DNA from: Chaunax sp. Z400
Lineage: Eukaryota; Chordata; Actinopteri; Lophiiformes; Chaunacidae
Length of the DNA stretch: 64,000 nt
Reading direction: 5' to 3'
Assembly: GCA_037577475.1 (NCBI GenBank)
Contig: CM075184.1
Location: 29,967,094-30,031,093 of the forward strand
The notes under the pieces are model-generated. The model had not been told where the DNA came from and did not search any database. It was given only the letters and a program-made list of their open reading frames with translations. The translations under genes and the position numbers were made by a program. Shown piece by piece: positions 10,171 to 23,063 of this stretch. How positions within the stretch are numbered: position 1 is the first letter of the stretch; every line of letters begins with the position of its first letter.

Positions 10171-11730
10171 ATGGACTTCTTTAATGACCCCAACCTCTTT
10201 GTTGGGGGTTTGGAAGGGCTGGATGAGGATGGCTTCCCTTCAGCACCATCACTTGTGGATGAGTTAAACCTCAGTGCTGACTTTGAGCCCCTCCAAGTGG
10301 AGCCTCTTGGGAAGCACCAAAACATGATGCCTCCAGTTTCTACCAAACAAGCCATGCCTACTTACACTGAGCAGATGGGTAACTACATTGGCATGAAGGC
10401 ACAGAATCCTATCGGGCAGGCATTTTCTGGTCCTGAGGGCACATGTGGTGGAGGCAGTGGCATGATTGCAGACCAACATGGCCAGTATCACAACGCTACC
10501 ATGAGCCAAGTACCTCAATCCAATGGGCTGTTCTGTAACAGTAGCAGTCCAATGTGGGGCAACCAAGAGCAGAATGGGAATATGTACCATCCCTTATCTC
10601 AACAGCAGCAACAACAGCTTTGTCATCAACAGCAGCAACTGCATAACCAGCAACTCCATGTTAGACAACAAACACAGCAACACCACCCATCTCATCACCA
10701 ACAGGAGCAACAGCACAGAATGCTGCAGCAACTGCAACAACGGCAAAGTCATCAGCAGCAGCTGTTAAATCAGCACCAGCACCAACAAATTAACACACAA
10801 ACTATGTCCCTGCAGCAACAACAGCATCACAATTTCTCCTTTCACCGGGGTGGTCAATCTCAGAGCCAGCAGCAAGTTCACCACCCTCAGCAGCTTGTCC
10901 AGCACCACCTAAATGTTGGAGGGACAAGGTTCCATCCAAGGGCTCTGCCAAATAAGTCTTATTTAGATAGTCAAAATGCTCCTCTGAGTGGGACCTGCTT
11001 ACAGGCACAGCAGCAGCATGGTAGCTACCAGTTCACCAGGGGAAGTCAAGCCTTCTCTGGATCAGGACAGGAAGACCCTAACCTTCCCTTCCCCGTACGT
11101 GGGTCTATGCTTCACTCCTTGCCCGCGTGCTCTGCCGGTTCTGCCACCGCTTACCAGCCGGCTCAGTACCCTGTCTACCCTGGAGAGCCAGAAATTCCCA
11201 GTCTCAATCAGCATTCTCTGTCTGTAGCCTCTGTGTCTAGGCCCAACACCAACACTGCACCCCTCACTTCGACAGTGCCTGAGCTCTCAGGGACAGCATG
11301 TCAATTTCCACCCACAGCAGTTATGAGTCAGCAGCAAACCAGGCCTCCTGTTAGCCAGGGAGAGGAATGTCCTTTCCGGGCCTTACGTTGTTCTGGAGAA
11401 ACCCAGGTAAACCGCAAATCTGAGATGTTTGGAGAACCTATGAGCTGCTACTCCAATCTAACCAGCCAGTTGACCTCTGAGCATCCTCAGACCTGCAGGG
11501 CCATCAACACTAATGGATATCAAGCCTTGGGAGACAATCTCCTACCATCAGAAGGTCAGGATGGAGACTTGGAGGGCCTGGAGCCTCCAGATCTCCTGCC
11601 TGACCTACTGCCCCAGCTGGAGGCTGCTCTCAGCCAACAGGATGAATCCAACTGTTCCTGGGCCGATTCCAGTCAGGAGAGGGGAGATGAGCAAAGGAAA
11701 CCACCACCTGTTGAATGCAAGGAAGAGAAG
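10171..11730 (+). CDS. chd9: chd9 exon 2: start codon, N-terminal region (residues 1-520)
   Basis: Opens with MDFFNDPNLFVGGLEGLDED and LVDELNLSADFEPL, the conserved CHD9 N-terminus. A Q/H-rich low-complexity stretch (10594 to about 10900) follows. Towards the end there is an acidic segment with an LXXLL-type motif, LPDLL, at 11596-11610 (residues 476-480). LXXLL motifs bind nuclear receptors, fitting the reported PPARalpha link of mammalian CHD9. The exon ends at AAGGAAGAGAAG|GTAATA in phase 0. The frame stays open by chance to a stop at 11776, which is not used if spliced. Confidence 0.94.
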
Positions 11731-12390
11731 GTAATACAAGCATCTTCCATTCATTGGCTCTTAAAGAATACAATATAAAGGATATTTTGTTTGAAGCACA
11801 TGCATGGCAGAATATTTAGCCATACTGTAGCGGAGCAACCTACTCTTGGTCAATATCCATACAGCCGATGCGCACTCTGCTTAACACCCATCTTCTCTCC
11901 ATTTGTATTAATCAGCGGAACTGGAGGGGTTTAATAAATTGATTTGAAGAAATTGTATGTGCGTTACCAGTGAAGAACAGTTGTTTTCTCATAAAATGTG
12001 AATTGATGTGTTCTTCTCAGTGTAGCATGGCACAGAATCTAGCCACTCACATAATGTTTAACTAACTATACCAGATAAAACATGTGTTTGTCTAGTAGGA
12101 AAGCTGCAATCAGTGGTGGAGTGGGGGAAGGTGGAGAGGCTGTGCCAAGGGCCATCTGAAAGCCCTCTGAAAATGATAATGGTCTGTCCAGCCTGGTCTG
12201 TCTATCTGCCCACTGCACCGACAGCAGGTCAGGCCTGATTAGGCTAAGAGTGGCAGGAGTGTCTTCAGGACTTAGCTGTAAGCATACTTAGGGCTATATC
12301 AAGATGTGGGTCAGGGCAAGCCAGAGGCACTTACACACTGCCTCGCTGGAGTGTGGGGGAGGTTGCACGATGTTGTGGTAGCTGCCACAG

Positions 12391-12422
<32 letters not shown>

Positions 12423-15400
12423 AGTGCATGTGCACATGTGACAGAGCGGGTGGGAAGAAATGAGCGAGGTGGTGGAGAGTGGTTACCACTTGAGGGAGGG
12501 GGGGAGGGGGGATGGCGGGTCGGAAGATGGAGAGAGCAGTAGCTCGTGGAAAAAAAGGAGAGCTGAGGAAATAAAGGGAGGGAAAGAGATAGAGAGGAAG
12601 AGCATGAGAGGGAGAAGAGAAGCGAGGGGGGAGGTCGGGAGAATGCATTAGCCGGCTGTAACAGGCTTCAGGCGGTTCCTGGACCTCAGTTTGGCTTGTA
12701 ACTTAGCAGCATCCACACAGTCTCCCGGCCCACGAGTGACACACGACCAGCAGCAGAGGCTACACATGAAAAAAAAAGGTTGTGTGTTTCCAGACATCTA
12801 TAGGTGGTCTTTTATTTTTTTATTTTTTTTGATAATACGTGTTAGATTTCAGCAGTGTTAATATAAAGAACATCTTTCCAAACAATTAAGCACATTTTGT
12901 TGATGGCAGCAGAAACAAATTACAGATTCATCATAAGAGCACTTTGTGTTTTTTCCATGGCCCACTTGCTGACAAGGCAGGCAGAGTCTCTCATTCTCAT
13001 TGACAACACACAAGTGTTGTTTGACATTATCTTACTAACCCTGCATTTTCTGCATCTGCACTTAGCCTAGTGTAGTAAACACACAGTTTATACGTTCTCT
13101 TACTAGCAGCGGACTCATTATGTGTGTCGTCTCTCCCCCCCCACTTCTGAAACACAACCTATCCACTTGAGTCAAAACACAAACTGTGTTGTCGAGCACT
13201 GCCTCGACTGTTCCCCCAACAGGCAGGAGGCAACAACGTATCTGATGGTGTGCTCATCCACATACTCCATTTGGCCATCTCCAAAGGTCCTTGATTGAAA
13301 TGGGGCCATGAACCACAGCCATACGAACAAGCCTCTCCCTGTCTGTGTCAACACCCAGCCCCGTGTTGATGCTTACAGGCTGACTGTGCTGTTCATGTGC
13401 ACTGACGTGTGAAGAACTTGCTGATAGTGTGTTTGCTGAACAGGCAAGGCATCAGAGGATAGCTGTCCGCTCTTCACTCCCCCACGTGAATTTCAGGACT
13501 TCTAATGGTTGTAATGGTCAGCTGCAGCATGATGAGCACCCAGAGAGCTAGAATGCCGTCCCCGGTTGCCTTTACTCGAAGATTAAACAGTGATGGTTTA
13601 GGCCCTTTTGCAATAGGTCAGAATTAAAATAAACGTAACGTGTGTTCAATTCCAGCCTGTCCTTTAAATCATTTTTCAGCAACAGTCACAGATGGCAAAG
13701 GGGGCTTTCTCTGAAGAGCTAGCTTAAGCTAACACATATCAAACCTGCTTGTGCGACCCTTGAAGCTGGATGGCGTTATGTGAGTCACCGGTCAGTCTTT
13801 ATTCGGAACGGACGTCTTTTGAGATGTCTGCATATTGAAGTGGTCGACAGAATAATTTCAGATTTGTAGGTTGTAATAGACCATTGTTGACAGTGTTGCA
13901 AATCAGAGAGAGGAACTGCTTTGTGGCAGTGTTGGTTTACAGGGTTTCAACATTCATGTCTCTTGATTTGTGTGGTCATTATTGGCTAACCCCATTTTTA
14001 TTCCACAATTATGCAGGTTTTTAAACCCGATCGACTACATATATTTTGGACGGTCATGTCTTACATAATGAAGCTGCTGGACAACAGTAGAAAGCAGCAT
14101 GGAGGCCAGTGACAATGTTATGATGGTTACTTTAAAAAAAATCTTTGACCCCAATCTCTCTTTCAAACTCAACATGTGCTGCTTGATTGGAGACTGATAG
14201 AAAACTTTTAAAACAGCAACATGCGGAATTGCAGTGCACATCACAGCATCATGCCGGAAAGGGGACGAAAATTAGCATGTCCATTAGCGTGTTATTATTC
14301 TATCACTACTAATCGGAGCTGGAGCCGATAACTACCTCTGAAGACAACAGCCTGTTGTTAGCGAGTGTTAGTCTGTTGTTGTGTCCTGTGTCAGAGGGGC
14401 TACGGTTAGTTAACTAACTGTGAATTAGGAAATAAGTCTGACTTTTTCAATCAAATGGTTTAAAAATTGAATTTCCAGAAAAATGTGCTACTGCACTACA
14501 GTATTGCATATATATTGCAAACACTCTTTCCCACATAGTCCAACCCTTTCATTGAAAGGACATGGCCAGTGTATCCGTGTAAACATTGCACAGCACGGTG
14601 GTATGAGAGCTGCTGGAGATTTGTTATTTGCTTTGATTTTCTTGATTGAATTTGAACATGGTAACATTTGACGTCCAAGCGCGGCTCATTTTCACTGGTA
14701 GATTTGTGTGTTCCTCGTTTTCTATTCTTCAACACAATCCTATTCTGTCTCGAATTGGATTTGATAAAGCTAAATATGGGTACAAATTAAATTAAGCCCC
14801 AAAGGCAGAAGACAAACTGGTTTTGGAGGTTTTTGTGGCAACAGCAGCCCAATTGAAATACCTTCTCTCCATGTATTCAGACTAACACCCTGGTATAAGT
14901 CATGTCCTTTGTTACTGTTATTTTAATTCAAAACTGACACGTGACAACTGACCACCAAGTAAACAGGTTACTGGTAGAAAGAGTTTTACACCATAGATCA
15001 GGGAATGTGATTAAATGACTTGCAGTAACTTGGTTACTCTATTTTTTTTTATTATAAGCAGTTGGTGTACATTTAAATTTCTTAACTACCCGCTACAATA
15101 TTTTTGAAGCAACTTTGGCCGACTGACGGTGTGCATATATTCTTACATGTACACATGTATTCTTAATGATTTGTGTTGCATTTCTTTGCTCCTTTACTGC
15201 ATTCTGCTGTTTGTAATTTTTCTCTAATCCGAGATTTCAAATTTAAGGGTCCAAAAGGTTTCCTTCCTCAATAGAATACAAACAGAGATGGAAGTCAAGA
15301 CTGATTGATACTGATGGCCTGGGCCGCTGTAGCCACTATAGGCCCCCCTGGCAGTGACACTGACCAGGTGTCTCCTCCCTGCCTGCGTTGCTGGCTTAGA

Positions 15401-15682
15401 TTTATTATCTGACTGGTATTGCAGATCACTCCTCTTTCCTTATCCGCTCAGCTGTGTGCAAGTAAATGCATTGGAGTGTGTGTGCGCGCTTGCAAATAGG
15501 GTTGGCGTGTGCATGTGTGATATGCTAGCTTTGTTGCTTCCTGACCTCTCTAAGGTTTATGTAACTCCTAGCTAACCAGCCGACCAGACTGGGCAGGCAA
15601 TGCCATAATCAGCCCTGAAACTTGACACCACGCCGCCCCAGCCCTCACCCCACCACCCACATGTGCCTCACACACGCACATT

Positions 15683-15734
<52 letters not shown>

Positions 15735-18700
15735 CTGGGGAACCTGCTGCTTCAGTGGCCACATGGTGATAGGCTCATTCACACACTTTCTCTGATCACC
15801 TCCCCCAACATCCACACACAACCCTCTCTCTCTCTCTCTTTCTCTCTGTGTGTGGCAAGCATCCTGCCTCATTGGCCTGTCTGTTTGGAGGCCTGCCAGA
15901 TGGGGGGGGGGGGGGGTAACTAAGGGTCAGAGGTAAACAGGAAGTCAGGCGGTCCTTGCCACAGGCGGAAGGGGATGGCTCAGCGGAGAGCAGGCGTGGG
16001 AGGAGCGGGGAGAAAAGAGGGAGGAGGGAGTTGTTCTTGGATTGAGGGTGTCAGGAGCATGTGGGAATGCTGCCAGCCCAAAGTGCACAGTAGGTCTGAA
16101 CTTATGCTCATTTATTCAGCATTTCTTTCCTTCCTTCTCTCTCTCGTCCGTTTCCCCAGGGATTAAATGGCTTTGAATATTTTTTGGGGTTGATAGGTGT
16201 TTCCTCAGTGGTTAAATGTAGAGGTGGGGGTTTTTTTTGTGTGTGTTTTTTTTTATGTGTATGTGTGACTGGTATCCAATTTTTGGTTGTGACATGAGAC
16301 AGCCTCCTTGAACTCAGTCTTTGATTGGCCGAGAGGGGGGAAGAAAAAAAAAAGGTTGTTCGACTATCACAGTGTCTCTGGATCTAGAAAGGCTCTAGAC
16401 TCTTGAGGAAGACAGCGTGAAAATAATTAGAAAATTGGCCTCAGTGTAGGGCAACACAGAGGAAATCAGAGAGGGCGCGAAAGGGGGACTGACCCCTTTG
16501 CCCTTGATTTACAGCTGACACGAGAATTGTTGTCTTGTGACAGGAAGGAAGGATTGACTGAGAGATATCTTGCTATAAGACATATGAATATAAATAAAGC
16601 TTGACTAAGCTTCACTGGAGTAAAGCTAGTGAATGTTGGTGGGGCTAAAATAAGTCTGTCCTTCTGTTTGACTTGATTCATGGTTTTTCTTACCACAGTT
16701 TGACTTTGAGAGATCTTAATGTCGGTCACATTGTCTTCAGAGATGACAGTTGTCTTGCTGGTTACTGATTTGGAGCTTCAACAACAGGTTTGTGTCAGTG
16801 GGAAGTCCTTAGCTAGTTGCCATGGACGCCTGTGTTGTACAGCGAGACTTTGTTTATTGAGTGTTATGGTTGTACCTTACGACACTCCATTTCTGTTGAC
16901 AGGGAAATAGCTTCACTCATTTCTCTAATAACATTTGAAGAAGAACGTTCACTGTTTAAACTTGCACACCAATAATCTATTACTGTGTAGTGTGCATCAA
17001 GCCACAGTATCTTAATACAGGCTCCAAAAAGGGAAAAAAAGTTAAATTTATACAAAGTTATATATAATAATAATAATAATACAATTATAACAATTAAAAT
17101 AATTATGTTATGTTCAAAGCAATCCTGAGAATTTGATTTTGGCTAGACTCCTATAACTATCATTAGTGATTCCACACACCACCACCTCTACCAAAACTAG
17201 TGTTGTGCCTGTGATCCTGCATGATGGAGCGCCTCATTATGCTAGCATGTCTGCAGTTCAAAGGGCCTCCACTTTTTGCTGAGTAGGATTTGATTGATTA
17301 AAATGAAAGACTTTGATGATTGTTTGCAATTTTATTATTTTATATGCATTTTTTTTTAAAATCCATTGTTCAGCCAGAACAACATAGAACATATAAGTGT
17401 TTAGGCCCACATATCAGTCAGTGCATGTAAGGAAAGGGATACAAGACAGAGCTGTAGAACAACAAAATAAATTCTGACTGTGTACACTGCCCAATGTGTA
17501 TTGTTGTTGGTGTAGCAGACATAAGTTTGAGGATATTATCTATTTAGTGGTTGGAAAGCTGGAAAGTAAATGTGAGGAACTGCCAGTCAAGATTCTACTT
17601 GAATTACACCCCATTTCCCCCCAAAAAACTGGGATGCTGTGTAAGATATAAATATAAACAAAATGTGATGATTTGCAAAACATTGAAACCTCATATTTAA
17701 TTGAAAAAAGCACAAAGACAACATATCAAATGTTAAAAATGAGAGATTTCATTATTGTTTTTTAGAAAATTGTACGCCCATTTTGAATTTGATGCCAGCA
17801 ACACGTTTCAAAAAAAGTTGGGACAGTGACAACAAAAGACTGGAAAAATTGTGCTATGCTAAAAGAAAAGAGACTAAATTTTGGGTTATTTCTTTCCGAG
17901 TAAAGAACTTAAAACAAAGTGATCACAAGGAGAGGATGACTCAATGAACTGCATTTATTACACAATACCACACTTCACTTCACTGGAAGAAGTTACAGCA
18001 AATAAAAGAAACACATCATAACCGAACCGAGCTCCAAAAACTGAGCTCGCTAGTGGGGTTCCAGGCGTGAACATAAGATGTGTTATACAATATATAGTCA
18101 GACAATAATAATATATGATGACTCTATACTTATGCTATAGGTTTCTGTTTTTACATTGAGCCTATAGGTTCCACTGCAATTACCAAACAAGACAGATTGT
18201 CTGTTGCTACATCTTTCACCTGTGTTGCACATGTCTGTGAGTACACATGTGTGAGACATGGGCTTGTACTTCTCCTGGACTCCACATTCTGTGCAAGAAT
18301 TCTAAAAGAGAATTCTAAAACCTAGTTCTGTTTATTTTTAATCAGGGTATTATTATCTCCGGCAAGGAGGTAATTTTTGTTTTGTTTTGTTTTTTTGCCG
18401 CCGTTGGTTTGTCTGTCTGTCTTTCTGTTTGTTTACACAAAAACTTCCAAAAAAAACCCAACTTTGCTTGTAGGTGCAAGGACTTAATGGGAATACTGAG
18501 ATGTTGTTGCAGCTTGTTGGAAGCTTGTGCTCTCTGAGTGCTGCCTAGTTAGCTTTTCGTCAAGATAACTGCTGCAGTGTCCGCCTGTCAGACCTGACAT
18601 GATCAGACGAGGTAGTCATCCCACCTTTTTCCCCCTGTCACTGGTCCTAAGATGCCGTTGCCATGGTGGGCTGTGGGAGCAGAGGTAAACGGAGGGAGTC

Positions 18701-21700
18701 CATAGGAGTGCACATTTAACCTGATGATACTAGTCCTACCAAAGGTTTTCTGTGATAATCTTCTTTTGCTATGTGCATTTGTTTACCAATGGAAGTGTTG
18801 TTAATCATGGGGTCCTCAGCTTTTATATGATATATCTGAATTTGATAGCAGTTGACTTGAACAGCATTTATATCACGTCTATACTCCCTCTCTCTCTCGT
18901 CCACATGAGCGCTGCCTCTCGTCTCCCTCTAGCTCCTTTTCCACAGCGTGTTCGAGGCGGGAGTGGTGCACCTTTATTCTGTGTAGGTGCCACGAAGGTT
19001 TAATGGGGGCTCTGTTGTTCCGCTTCTGTGATGGCAGCAGGGTAAGTAACACAGCCGAATCGAACATATGTGTAAATGCTCGAGCCGGCATTATTGGATG
19101 CGCTTAAATTATGTGCTGCTGGAACTAAATGAAAAAGTTAAGCGCACCAGTGCTTCCACTGTTCAAAGTTTGGTCAGATACTGAAATGGTGACACTAATC
19201 ATGGATGTCCACCTTACTGTGCTGATTGTGTAGATCTCCTCTGCTGCAGGGTTGAAGATATATGGGAAGCATCCATGCTTTTGCATTTGTAGCATCTTTT
19301 CAAATAAATCAATATTTCATGCATTGCATACATGCATGGCTACAACTTTATGTTTGATCAAAATCAGCTTTATTGGCCAAACATATATGAACACATGCAA
19401 GAAACTTTTTCTTTTTATCTCAATGAACTTACTCACAAATGCACTCCTTGGCAAAAAAAATGAGGTAACCTCTTTTTTAAAAATCATATTTTGTGCAATT
19501 ATGCTTTGTTTTTATTGATCAGGCGAAATAAGTGACAATAAAATACAAAATCATGTGATCTGTGTCTGTAAGCATTTTTACTCCGAAGTAATCTGTATGC
19601 AAAGACAACATGTGTCTGACTGGAAATTATGGAAGCCATATATCACTATAGTGGATGTCCATTTTGCCTGAATTTAATGTAATAGATGTTATTAAATTCA
19701 CTCAAAGTCTTCATTACATGTCAATAAGTTTTGAAATACATGGATGCAAAGTGCATTTTTAACTGGCTGACAGAGGCAGACTACCCCGAGGCGGTAATTC
19801 TTGTTTTTCTGGTTTCTGTTTTTAGTAGAGTTGCTTTCATCTACAGCAGTAACTTTACTTTTCATCAGTTTCTATGTCATCACTTGCTGCTCTCTATCTT
19901 CACCGTCTGACAGCTTGGCAGTCACTCAGTTTGTCATAATGATTATTGAACCGAGCTAAGGTGCATTATGAATATTATGTCCACAACTGGATGCAAAGCC
20001 TCAGCTGAATGATACCGAATCAAGCCAGACCACTTTAGCAGAACATGTAGCCTATATCTGACTATGTGGTGGACACAAGGAAACATTCATTGATGCAGCA
20101 TATCTGTTTATAGTTGCGCAACAGAAACCTTATGGAGTGCATATAATTGACACGTGTGCACAGTATGTGCACCACTCTGTGCGATCCCAGCTGTGCTCCA
20201 TGGTGTCCAGATTTTAATGTTGGTGTGATGTATTCATGTAGTTTATGCATGTTTGTTAAAACACAGCATTCCTAACGCCATACTTCTACCTCAGTTAAGT
20301 ATGTCTATATTCTTTTAGTTGTGTCAGTCAATTTAAAAAGATGAATCAAGTTTAAAATACTAGTGTTTACTTGTACGTTTAGAGATAGTTAAAAGAAATG
20401 CATGCATGGTATTTGAATAAAGACACACATGACAAATTGGTCATAGAGATCAGAGTTCTTTGTTTTTTTTTATGCCCGTAAAACTTCATTAGCAGATAAT
20501 AAACACTTGCACAGTAACATCTGCTTCAAATAAAGCTGGTGCCAACAGCTCTGCTTTCTGCCATACAATTCATGGATGAAGTTTGGAGACAACCGTTCCC
20601 TTTGAGGGTGGCTGCTTTGATGGATCTCCTGAGGTGATTTGGATGTTTTGAAGCTCCTGGTCTTTAACAGTGTTAATGGACCTGCAGTCCATGGCGATCC
20701 ATTTGGCGACGGCATTGGTTAGCTTAGTCGTTGTACCTTTATTCACAGACTTGCCCCGGCTGCTCTCTGCCGGTGTAGTGTGGCGTTCACGACTCGGTCC
20801 AATCTCAGTGCTACCATCTTTTTTCTACATCAGCAAAAATGTGTTTTGCCCGAGGATGATACTTCAGACTTGCAGTGCTTCGGTGGAAAACACAACTCAT
20901 CACCGCAATATGTGCGCACAACTTTTTTTTTATCTAAACTTCCACCTGAAAGCTTTTTAAAATGAAATTTGCCATTCAACACACCAGAGGATGTCACCCA
21001 GGTGAAAATCTGCACTGGACTTACAGGAAGAGATTTGGGTCAAACTTGGTGGTTTAATTGATTTGCGTTTAACAAAAAATTAACATGTTAAGGTTTCCTG
21101 ATTAATCACAACTTTTTTCTTATTTGTTTTTGCTAAGAGAAAAGAGGTAGTCTACCTCATGCTGTTCATTCTGTTCATTCATCCTGTGTGCCTGGCCTCC
21201 ACCGTTACAGTAGAGATTCACTCCGTAGATCCCTCGCACTGAGCAGAAGGTGCAAATCAGAGCAGTAGGAAAGAAAAGAAAAAAACTCTCTTCATCATAT
21301 TCTGAAGGCTGCATGTCGACTAAGCACCCACTCTGTAGCTTGTGTGCAGATGTATGTTGCCTCTGTGTGTGTTCCTTTTTACGCAGGCTTTGGCCCTGCT
21401 CTCACTTTGCACTGCTTCAATAATGAAGGAGTTGTAAAGGTCTGGCAGTAATTCCCCTCCACCTCATCCCTCCCTCTCTCCTCCCTCTCTCCTCCCCTCC
21501 CCTTGCTCTCAGTCCCTGTCTGACTCTCTCTCAGCATCCTAAGAGACCTCCTTTTAGTTCCAGTCTACAGTTTGCGCCGATGTTCCCATTAATGAATGGC
21601 GTCACCCTGTTGGCTTGTTTTGCGCAATTTCAGCTTGACGTTGCTGACGTCTGACCTTGCTGTTGCAATGAATGTCTTCTTCAGAGTCACCATGTCATTA

Positions 21701-23032
21701 CTCAGAAGAGGAGAAGAATCTTAAAAAAGAAGATTCATATGTCATTTTTTTTCTTCTTTTTTTGCAGCACAGAATGTAGACTAAAGCAAATAACAACCTT
21801 GAGCTGTTCAATATACAAAAGACATGTAATTCCTCTGGGATAGATGAGTCATATGCAGTACCTGCAATATTGTCACTTCTTATTTCAAAGGAACAAACTA
21901 ATACTGTTCAATAAGTTATCTTTTTATGAGTTTGGATTTTTGAATGTGAACACACCGTCAAAGGTCAATATGGTTTACATCTTTTTCCTCTTTGTTTTAC
22001 CGTTTCTACAATGCATGATAACATTGCACTCAAATACTGGGATCTGTGACCCAGATCTGATTAAAAACATCACATTTCACAGGTCTGGGTTCCTGGTTCA
22101 GATTTGACCTGCCGTAGTTCTGTGCTCAGTTTTCTTGCACTTGTTAGGGCAGGTGCAGTCACTGAAGGTTTTACCTGTTTACCTGGGTAAACAGTCGTGT
22201 TATTCAAAACCTTTCCGATCATCTGACTACTTGTGTTTCTTGACCTGTCAGACTTCACTCTAGCTGATTTTTTTCAGGTTCCAGTAAAGCCGTTGGTGAT
22301 TTCAATCTTTGCATTGCTTATATAATCTCCAAATCTACAAAATTAATATCCAAGTTATCTTTAAGGTTTTTCCAGACCTTTTAGCAAAAGGCCAAACCAG
22401 TAATCTGTAATCTCTGTGAGAAAAGCGACATGAAGCGACTGATGCCTTTTTGGAGATACAACAAATGTTGTTGAGGTATTTGCACTCATATTTTATTAAA
22501 CAGGAAAGAGCCCTGCATTAGGAGTGTTGAAGTGTGTTTCGAATAGAAAAGGATCCGCGTTTCCATTACCTGTCTGTAAAATTTGGAAGTCATCTAGTAA
22601 TTATAAAGGCCGCCCCTCAGTGTATTGATGGCCTCTTACTTTCACTTTGGCTCATGTTCACTGGTGGTTGCACACAGTGCTAGTCCTTAAAGTATCAACT
22701 TAAATCATGCTGAGCTATTTGCCTCTGAGCTGACACTTTAAGATACAACAAGGCCAGATGCCCTAGTTAAAACCACTGCTGGTGCTCCTCAGTCAGGGAT
22801 CTGATTGAGCCAGACTTGGACTATACTGTACTGTGTTTTGCACAAACCAGCTCAAGTCACGGTTACTTTAGTGAGAAAGTAACTATCAAGAGGAGACAAA
22901 CACTCAAAAACAGAGATTAATATCACATTGTTTCTTACTTTTCTAAATTTCTCAGACTTATTCAGATAGCTAACTCACATAAAGGTGATGGCAGATTGAC
23001 TCTAGACGTCTTCCCCCTTCACCATGCTTTTC

Positions 23033-23063
<31 letters not shown>

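Noticed and set aside
11731..11778. Read-through end of chd9 exon 2 as a short protein ending SIHWLLKNTI
   Set aside because: A consensus-like donor GTAATA at 11731 and the in-phase exon 3 give the expected CHD9 continuation. Intron retention cannot be excluded but has no support.
15825..15916. Possible structured element around (TC)n and the poly-G run
   Set aside because: Simple sequence only; no complementary arms of note.
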